Position numbers and translations under genes: made by a program. A DNA stretch of 26,130 nucleotides from CAZDJQ01 sp964505765 (GTDB lineage Bacteria > Patescibacteriota > Microgenomatia > UBA12405 > JAHJSD01), in contig CAZDJQ010000011.1 in the NCBI GenBank assembly GCA_964505765.1, positions 1 to 26,130 of the forward strand, written 5' to 3'. Each line of letters begins with the position of its first letter. Positions within the stretch are counted from its first letter, which is position 1. Below the pieces are notes generated by a model. It was not told the DNA's origin. It worked only from the letters and a program-made list of their open reading frames with translations, and did no database searches. This document shows positions 21,943-26,130 of the stretch, piece after piece.

Positions 21943-22191
21943 TTAATCTTCTTTTTTGGTTTCTGTCTTTTTGGTTGTCTTTTTCTTGTATGTCCGCTTT
22001 GGCTTTGTTTCTGTCTTGGCCTTTGCCGGCTTCTTTGCTTCCTCAACCTCTTTTTTCAGCCTTTCGAACTTTGCTTCTTCAGCCTTTTTTATCTCTGCCT
22101 CTGTCTTGGATATGTCGCTTGAGGTTATGATCTTCATTGCCTTTGCCTTCTGTGGCCTTTTGGCTTTCTTATAGTTCCTGGTTGTTAACAT
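21943..22191 (-). CDS. Small lysine-rich protein between portal and protease genes
   Basis: This is an 82-residue protein (MLTTRNYKKAKRPQKAKAMK...) with about one third lysine. A helical, Glu/Lys-rich centre (SKTEAEIKKAEEAKFERLKK) leads to a repetitive basic tail of Lys/Thr/Pro. A perfect AAGGAGGATT ribosome site within the end of the portal gene and tight spacing on both sides (three-base and one-base gaps) show that it is translated. I do not recognise the family. Its place corresponds roughly to lambda W, which is a head-completion protein, but sequence similarity cannot be claimed. Functions in binding DNA or the acidic scaffold tail are plausible because of the charge. It could also be a minor internal head protein. 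Confidence 0.72.
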   Translation of the reverse strand: MLTTRNYKKAKRPQKAKAMKIITSSDISKTEAEIKKAEEAKFERLKKEVEEAKKPAKAKTETKPKRTYKKKTTKKTETKKED

Positions 22192-22193
22192 TT

Positions 22194-23582
22194 TTAATCC
22201 TCCTTAAAATCTTCTTTTTCTTCTTCTGATTCTTCCTCACTCCCAAAACTTGGGAACATCGCCTCGTCTTTTTCTTCTTTTTCTTTAAGCTCTGATTCCA
22301 CGTCAATATTAGGGATTTGACTTAACAAATAACGATGAGAAATCCCATTAGCAAGATATAACGGCATAAGCACCTTTTCCAAATGAGTCCATTGTTCATC
22401 AGTAAAAGCCGGAATATCCACTCTGAAAGCATCCGGGTTGAGCTTGTAATTATCAGACTTCTTAACTCTGCTCGGATGTTTATTGGCTTGTATTATTGCT
22501 TTCTTTATGACTTCTCTCCAGGTTGATCTCCATATTTCCCTTTCCTTCATCGTCCCGGCATTTATAACCTCTCTCGTGTTTTCACCGGTTGCTCTGTTTT
22601 TAAGCAAGTCCAGAAGCCCCAGATAATGGATCGGAATAACAGTGGTTCCGGATATAAGCTTTACTTTGCTTATCATCTCTTCTTTTAAGGAATCTATTCC
22701 ACCTAGAGCCGGGGCTATAAGGTCAGCGGTCGCCTTGTGGGTTATCAGCAGCTTTTTTATCTTCCAATTAACTGATGATCCATCACGGCCTGTTCCATAT
22801 AGCTGGTCTTTTACGTCTTTAGCTGCTTCGGCATCCTCACAATCAACATGAAGCATCGGGGCTGAAAATAGGTTGTTTATAAGCCTCCAATCAGTCATAG
22901 CTCTATCCACATCTTCGATCTGTGTTAAACACTTCATTATTTTGGGGGCTGCATTGTTAGGTTCTGCAATACGGCCTCCGAATTTGTTATATACAAACTC
23001 CTCTGCTTTTAAGGACTTGGCTCCCCCACTCTTTGTTTCCCAATATATTTTCTTATACTCCAGATAATCATCAGTCGTTTCTATTTTGTACTTCTTGTCT
23101 ATCCAGCTTATGAATCGTACAACCGGATACTCTTCTCCGTTTTTAAGTTTAACCCAAAGTGCCACCTTGCCTTCAATCTCCGCTTCAGTAGCCAGTTGAT
23201 AGATCATGATCCCATCAATCTCATTGTAGTTTAAAAAGTTCTCAATCCACTCAACCGTCTTATCGGCATTTTGCTCATCTTGTACTTTTGTTATTTTAAG
23301 TCCCTGCATAATAATAAATGCTGCTCTCAAATCGATGATATTTCCTGTAAGCGTACAGCCCCAGTCCGCCTCAGCCTTGTATTTTAAATCTATCTCTTTT
23401 ACGGCCTCATCATAAGTCTTATATCTATTGCCGGTGTAATTCTTGTCCTCATAATTTTGATGAAGCTGGTTAACAGATAGGATCAGATCGTTTTTCATTC
23501 CCACTAGCTCCTGGATAGCAGCTTCATTTTTACCCAGCTTTTCCTGGATCTTATTGTATTTTTTTGAAGTTAGTATTTTCAT
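22194..23582 (-). CDS. Portal protein
   Basis: The 462-residue protein follows the large terminase gene, starting three bases after its stop. Typical portal features are seen. There is an N-terminal helical segment with a WGCTLTGNIIDLRAAFIIMQ stretch (about residues 74-93), then an MIYQLATEAEIEGKVALWVK region and a KIYWETKSGG hairpin. A long middle part contains RLINNLFSAPMLHVDCEDAE, and GTTVIPIHYLGLLD is followed by the RATGENTREVINAGTMKERE stem helix that is well known from SPP1 gp6-type portals. The C-terminus is a long acidic region. The protein would form the dodecameric ring at one vertex and connect to the terminase during packaging. I am confident of the function and less so of the subfamily. 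Confidence 0.88.
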   Translation of the reverse strand: MKILTSKKYNKIQEKLGKNEAAIQELVGMKNDLILSVNQLHQNYEDKNYTGNRYKTYDEAVKEIDLKYKAEADWGCTLTGNIIDLRAAFIIMQGLKITKVQDEQNADKTVEWIENFLNYNEIDGIMIYQLATEAEIEGKVALWVKLKNGEEYPVVRFISWIDKKYKIETTDDYLEYKKIYWETKSGGAKSLKAEEFVYNKFGGRIAEPNNAAPKIMKCLTQIEDVDRAMTDWRLINNLFSAPMLHVDCEDAEAAKDVKDQLYGTGRDGSSVNWKIKKLLITHKATADLIAPALGGIDSLKEEMISKVKLISGTTVIPIHYLGLLDLLKNRATGENTREVINAGTMKEREIWRSTWREVIKKAIIQANKHPSRVKKSDNYKLNPDAFRVDIPAFTDEQWTHLEKVLMPLYLANGISHRYLLSQIPNIDVESELKEKEEKDEAMFPSFGSEEESEEEKEDFKED

Positions 23583-23585
23583 TTT

Positions 23586-24863
23586 TTACGCCATAAAAAA
23601 GAAATTTTCCTTCTTTAAATCTGCGAATGAATAAATAATCGCCTCTGCCCTGTCCGGGCTCTTTATTCCTTTTTTCTCCATCTCCTCTTTAGATACGATC
23701 TCGATTTTTCCATTGCTTTTAATATTGTATTCAATCGAGGTCAACTGTGCCTGGAGCTCAATATCATCTTCCGGCAAATCCACCTCTCCCTCAATCAGCC
23801 TTTCCCTGAAGCCCCAATGAATCTGTGCTTTCTGGTTTGCAAACCGTTCTGTGTCCAAGGCTTTTGCTCCGCCATGTATTTCTGTTATTTTATATTCCTG
23901 TTCTCTTAACCTGTCAACAACGCCTGCTCCAAGTCCATCTGCATCCACTTTGACTGAATCAGGTTCCAGCTCTTTTATCCAGAGAATTATTTTCCCGGCA
24001 ACATACATCAAATCAGACTTTTTTATTGCCTCAAGAATTCTTGCCTTGCCGCCTGCTCTAAATGCGATCACTGTTTCATTGCTTCCTGATCGAGCCACAT
24101 CAACTCCGATCTCTTTAGTCTTCCCCGGCTCAAGCTCACGGATAAAAGCGGCCTGAATATCCTGGTACGGGAATATGTTCTTTGCCCCTTCCCAGGCTGT
24201 CCAATCTCCTTCGATAAACCGCTTCTGCCAATCACCCGGGAATATCGCTTTCAGTCTGTCTATATATCCTTCCGGCAAGTCCGGGTTATCCGTTGGCAGT
24301 GCCGGTATGAAAACATGATCCTCTAATTTCTGATCTATAAACCTATGTTTCAGCCATCCGGGTGATGGATTAGAACCAAATATCCCAAAATATCTTATGC
24401 CCGGCAGCTTCATTCTAAGTCGTGAAGTTAACATGAAAAAGAAGCTTTCAGTTGTCTCTGAAGCCTCATCAATAGCAAACCAACCCAGCTCCATTGATTT
24501 GAGCTTCTCTATGCTTCTTTTATCATCCCCAAGTCCACCATACATGATCATGGAGCCATTTCTGAGTAAATAATAATTATCTGTTTGGTGGTGTTTCTCT
24601 ATAAGTCCGCTTTTTTCTAACATCTCATTTAAGACAATATAGGTTGTTTTTTTAAAACTCTTGAGTTCGTGCCGGCAAATATAGCCTCTATTCCCAGGAT
24701 AATCACAAGACAAGGCAATGGCTTCAGCACACAGGGCATACGTTTTGCCCCCTCCCATAGCCCCACCATAAAGCTTAAAAGTTTCCGGGGCTTGATGGAA
24801 TTTCTGCTGACGAGGGCGTGCTTCGTAAACCACGCTTTGCTCTTTATTTATTTGAGGCTGCAT
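23586..24863 (-). CDS. terL: Terminase large subunit
   Basis: The 425-residue protein has both expected domains. In the N-terminal ATPase, Walker A is GGAMGGGKT at residues 33-41, Walker B is LGWFAIDE at 126-133, and the coupling motif is GIFGSNPSPG at about 160-169. In the C-terminal RNase H-like nuclease, D255 lies in IGVDVARSG, D307/D309 in KVDADGLGAG and D404 in SPDRAEAI, which are the three acidic metal-binding positions. The enzyme cuts concatemeric DNA and drives it into the prohead through the portal. It starts within the last codons of the small subunit gene (20-base overlap). The ribosome site is weak. Length and motifs agree with an intact gene. Confidence 0.97.
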   Translation of the reverse strand: MQPQINKEQSVVYEARPRQQKFHQAPETFKLYGGAMGGGKTYALCAEAIALSCDYPGNRGYICRHELKSFKKTTYIVLNEMLEKSGLIEKHHQTDNYYLLRNGSMIMYGGLGDDKRSIEKLKSMELGWFAIDEASETTESFFFMLTSRLRMKLPGIRYFGIFGSNPSPGWLKHRFIDQKLEDHVFIPALPTDNPDLPEGYIDRLKAIFPGDWQKRFIEGDWTAWEGAKNIFPYQDIQAAFIRELEPGKTKEIGVDVARSGSNETVIAFRAGGKARILEAIKKSDLMYVAGKIILWIKELEPDSVKVDADGLGAGVVDRLREQEYKITEIHGGAKALDTERFANQKAQIHWGFRERLIEGEVDLPEDDIELQAQLTSIEYNIKSNGKIEIVSKEEMEKKGIKSPDRAEAIIYSFADLKKENFFFMA

Positions 24864-25197
24864 TTTTCTTTTTACTTTTCCCTTTGGGTCTTGGCATCAT
24901 AAAAACCACATGATCGATCTGACCGCTATGTGTAGCATCTACTGATTTTGGAAGCATTGAAAAATACCAGTCATAAAGCTTAGTTTTATTATGATTGCTT
25001 TTCTCAGCCCACTTAACCAGCCCTTCAATTCCACCTAATTTCTGGAATGTTTCTTCAATGTTCTCTTTTACAGTCCTGGATATTTTATCTTTGGCTCCTT
25101 TTGGCCTGCCTGGATTGCCCTTTTTAACTCCCTTCTTTCCTTTTTCAGCATAAAGATTTGATGTATTTTTAATGTTTTTTACATTTGTTTCACTCAT
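24844..25197 (-). CDS. Terminase small subunit candidate
   Basis: The start at 25197 (MSETNVKNIK) is preferred over an upstream ATG at 25218, since it follows a GGTGG ribosome site and avoids the odd MWLWWMTM leader. The 117-residue protein has a GNPGRPKGAKDKIS motif at about 27-40, an AT-hook-like DNA-binding element that also opens many small terminase-like phage proteins (DUF5681-like). It continues with a helical region (VKENIEETFQKLGGIEGLVK) and a WYFSMLPKS segment, and ends in a basic tail. Its overlap with the terminase large gene by 20 bases supports a functional link. It probably recognises the packaging site; the exact family is not certain. Confidence 0.7.
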   Translation of the reverse strand: MSETNVKNIKNTSNLYAEKGKKGVKKGNPGRPKGAKDKISRTVKENIEETFQKLGGIEGLVKWAEKSNHNKTKLYDWYFSMLPKSVDATHSGQIDHVVFMMPRPKGKSKKKNAASNK

Positions 25198-25375
25198 TGT
25201 CATCCACCAAAGCCACATTTACAACCGCATCTGCTTTATGCAAGCGGTTGATTTTATCTATTGTCCCAATACTCAATTCCTCTCCCATTTCTAATTTAAG
25301 CCAATAAGACTTATCAGCACTTTTTAAACTCTTGGCCTTAAATTCTAAAATAAGTGCTTGAAATATTGCTTTCAT
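25190..25375 (-). CDS. Small protein of unknown function next to the terminase genes
   Basis: The protein has 61 residues (MKAIFQALILEFKAKSLKSA...). The sequence suggests a compact beta-rich fold: an LEFKAKSLKS strand, a SYWLKLEMGEEL strand, a short helix around GTIDKINRLHK, and a VVNVALVDD strand at the end. There are no cysteines, membrane segments or catalytic motifs. It starts with an ATGA overlap behind the membrane-associated 89-residue ORF, and overlaps the next gene by eight bases. Similar small beta-rich proteins are frequent in phage genomes without known role. I make no functional claim. Confidence 0.55.
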   Translation of the reverse strand: MKAIFQALILEFKAKSLKSADKSYWLKLEMGEELSIGTIDKINRLHKADAVVNVALVDDNE

Positions 25376-25641
25376 TTCACCTTCTCAAATAATCTATCAA
25401 GCTTACTAAATATGGTTTTATGATCCTCTTTGTTTTCTTCCTTCATATTGTTTATGGTTTTACAGATCGCATCAATGGCTTGCTTATTCAAAAGCCCCCT
25501 AGTTTCATTTTTCATGATTATGGGGTAGTGGTTATTTTTCCCATTGTCCTTTTTTTTGTTGTCATAGATTATCTTAAGCCAGGTTGCAGCGTTTGCCACC
25601 ACTGCTAAACCCACAGCAGCCCAAGTTACCTCTGGATACAT
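25372..25641 (-). CDS. Membrane-anchored small protein, holin or spanin candidate
   Basis: This 89-residue protein opens with a single hydrophobic stretch (WAAVGLAVVANAATWLKIIY, residues 7-26), then a basic turn, and has a helical, coiled-coil-like C-terminal half (AIDAICKTINNMKEENKEDH). It shares one base with the upstream stop (TAATG), behind AAAAAGGAG, so it is translationally coupled. Close to an endolysin gene, a one-helix membrane protein with a coiled coil could be a holin or an inner-membrane spanin-like protein. Alternative readings include a membrane-attached accessory factor. No family signature was recognised. Confidence 0.55.
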   Translation of the reverse strand: MYPEVTWAAVGLAVVANAATWLKIIYDNKKKDNGKNNHYPIIMKNETRGLLNKQAIDAICKTINNMKEENKEDHKTIFSKLDRLFEKVK

Positions 25642-25874
25642 TATCTACACTCCTTTTTCAATCGTTCTACTTCCTGTCTTAACTCACCAACCCAGATTAA
25701 GAAAGCCGGGGTCACTTCATAGTTGCCATTTTCAAGCTGCCGTACTACCTTTGCATCTCCAACAGGAAATAGCTCAACTTTTGGTTTACAGTTTTCCAGG
25801 CTTAAGATACTGATTAATAAAATCAATATCACCATCACGGATTGCCTGTAAATATTGCTTTTCCTTTTTTTCAT
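25641..25874 (-). CDS. Membrane or lipoprotein-like small protein, lysis candidate
   Basis: This 77-residue protein has a basic N-terminus (MKKRKSNIYRQ) followed by a very hydrophobic helix (VMVILILLISILSL) that ends in LENCKP with Cys29. This looks like an export or lipoprotein signal, but LENC deviates from the usual lipobox because Asn rather than a small residue precedes Cys. The mature part is short, with a GNYEVTPAFLIW segment and a C-terminal helix (RQEVERLKKECR). The gene starts inside the preceding 54-codon ORF in another frame, an arrangement reminiscent of Rz/Rz1 pairs. It comes shortly after the endolysin end. An outer-membrane spanin-like role is possible, not shown. Confidence 0.55.
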   Translation of the reverse strand: MKKRKSNIYRQSVMVILILLISILSLENCKPKVELFPVGDAKVVRQLENGNYEVTPAFLIWVGELRQEVERLKKECR

Positions 25875-25950
25875 CTTTAGCCTTTTTAAATCCCTTGTAA
25901 AGTTCTATTGCAAATCCAATAATTTCGAGGATTGCTTCAAATTTATTCAT
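25786..25950 (-). CDS. Short protein, 54 residues, overlapping the next ORF
   Basis: This ORF begins MNKFEAILEIIGFAIELYKG behind a TTAGGAAAT ribosome site and ends ...NQYLKPGKL. The first 20 residues are amphipathic rather than fully hydrophobic, followed by a basic helix (FKKAKDEKKEKQYLQAIRDG) and an acidic-hydrophobic end. It overlaps the following ORF by 89 bases in a different frame. Position just after the endolysin gene suggests that it belongs to the lysis block, but the sequence does not look like a standard holin. The clear ribosome site is the main evidence that it is real. Confidence 0.5.
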   Translation of the reverse strand: MNKFEAILEIIGFAIELYKGFKKAKDEKKEKQYLQAIRDGDIDFINQYLKPGKL

Positions 25951-25958
25951 ATTATTTC

Positions 25959-25979
25959 CTAATGTTCAGACGAGCTCAT
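25959..25979 (-). other. Six-codon ORF with strong ribosome site
   Basis: Between the endolysin stop and the 54-codon ORF there is ATG followed by five codons and TAG (MSSSEH), preceded by TAGGGGGATAAT, a reasonable ribosome-binding sequence. It may be a leader that couples translation of the downstream ORF, or a chance occurrence. Confidence 0.25.
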
Positions 25980-25988
25980 ATTATCCCC

Positions 25989-26130
25989 CTAATATTCAAA
26001 GTGATATATATCCCCTAGTTTTTCCCAGTCTCCGCCCCAGCGTCCACCTATAGATTTCCAGAATGTTCCCAGCACGTCATATTCCGGGATTCGATTCCAG
26101 ATGGGTTTATTATCCAGGTTTATTATGACT
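25989..26130 (-). CDS. Endolysin C-terminus, M15 peptidase type, 5' end outside window
   Basis: Forty-six codons of an open frame enter from the right edge and end at TAG. They include EYDVLGTFWKSIGGRWGGDW followed by a few residues and the terminal HFEY. The W-K-S-I-G-x-x-WGGDW...D-x-x-HFE pattern is diagnostic of M15-type peptidases (VanY and L-alanyl-D-glutamate endopeptidase-like, as in T5 endolysin). The final His and the Asp before it are metal and catalytic residues of the fold. The enzyme would cleave peptide cross-links or stems in peptidoglycan at lysis. Only the end of the gene is present. The location upstream of the terminase genes resembles the place of lysis genes in lambda. 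Confidence 0.85.
   Translation of the reverse strand, partial: VIINLDNKPIWNRIPEYDVLGTFWKSIGGRWGGDWEKLGDIYHFEY

Noticed and set aside
21942..22046. Longer N-terminus for the protease-scaffold protein
   Set aside because: The extra 35 residues are Arg/Lys/Gln-rich and are the shifted reading of the lysine-rich gene; the ATG at 21941 directly after that gene's stop is a better start.
1..26130. tRNA genes, CRISPR arrays, transposase or integrase genes, diversity-generating retroelement
   Set aside because: No cloverleaf, repeat-spacer pattern, transposase motif, reverse transcriptase or template/variable repeat pair was seen by eye; a dedicated scan could still find short RNA genes.

Overview
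The window is part of the late (virion and lysis) region of a tailed double-stranded DNA bacteriophage or prophage. Every gene I can support lies on the minus strand, so the region is read from right to left. Evidence for a tailed phage is the run of terminase, portal, protease/scaffold, decoration protein, coat protein, connector, tail tube, frameshifted tail chaperone, tape measure and tail-tip genes. The long tape measure and the G/GT frameshift pair indicate a long-tailed virion, most likely a siphovirus; I see no sheath gene. Shine-Dalgarno sequences of the AGGAGG type indicate a bacterial host, but nothing identifies it further. The DNA looks moderately AT-rich, and a block of exactly 100 N (4370-4469) shows that this is a scaffolded assembly.

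Reading order: (1) 25989-26130, the C-terminal end of an M15-type peptidase (endolysin), cut by the window edge. (2) 25190-25950, four small overlapping ORFs, two with a membrane segment, probably lysis or accessory genes. (3) 22194-25197, small terminase candidate, large terminase and portal. (4) 19260-22191, a lysine-rich small protein, a protease-scaffold fusion containing a nested in-frame scaffold start, a decoration protein and the major coat protein. The order resembles lambda Nu1-A-B-C/Nu3-D-E. (5) 12285-19165, an inserted eleven-gene cassette: DUF115/MAF-like protein, zincin-like protein, three glycosyltransferases, a zinc-ribbon protein, two sulfotransferases, a rhamnosyltransferase-like protein, a methyltransferase and a radical SAM protein with a SPASM-like tail. 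(6) 8510-12271, head-tail connectors, tail terminator, tail tube and a G/GT chaperone pair with a visible -1 frameshift signal. (7) 1-8510, tape measure and tail-tip/receptor-binding genes, including two paralogous discoidin-like proteins flanking a beta-propeller protein, and a tail-fibre-like gene that runs off the left edge.

The most unusual part is cassette (5). Its genes overlap or nearly touch, as expected of one polycistronic unit. It sits between the coat protein and the head-completion genes, behind a GC-rich structured intergenic element (19174-19237). The simplest reading is a late-expressed system that builds or attaches a sulfated, possibly methylated glycan, either on the virion or on the host surface. 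The families are supported by sequence; the target and product are inference. No sugar-nucleotide or PAPS synthesis genes are in the window, so substrates would have to come from the host or from elsewhere in the phage genome.

I found no tRNA, rRNA, CRISPR array, insertion sequence, integrase or attachment site, and no credible plus-strand gene.
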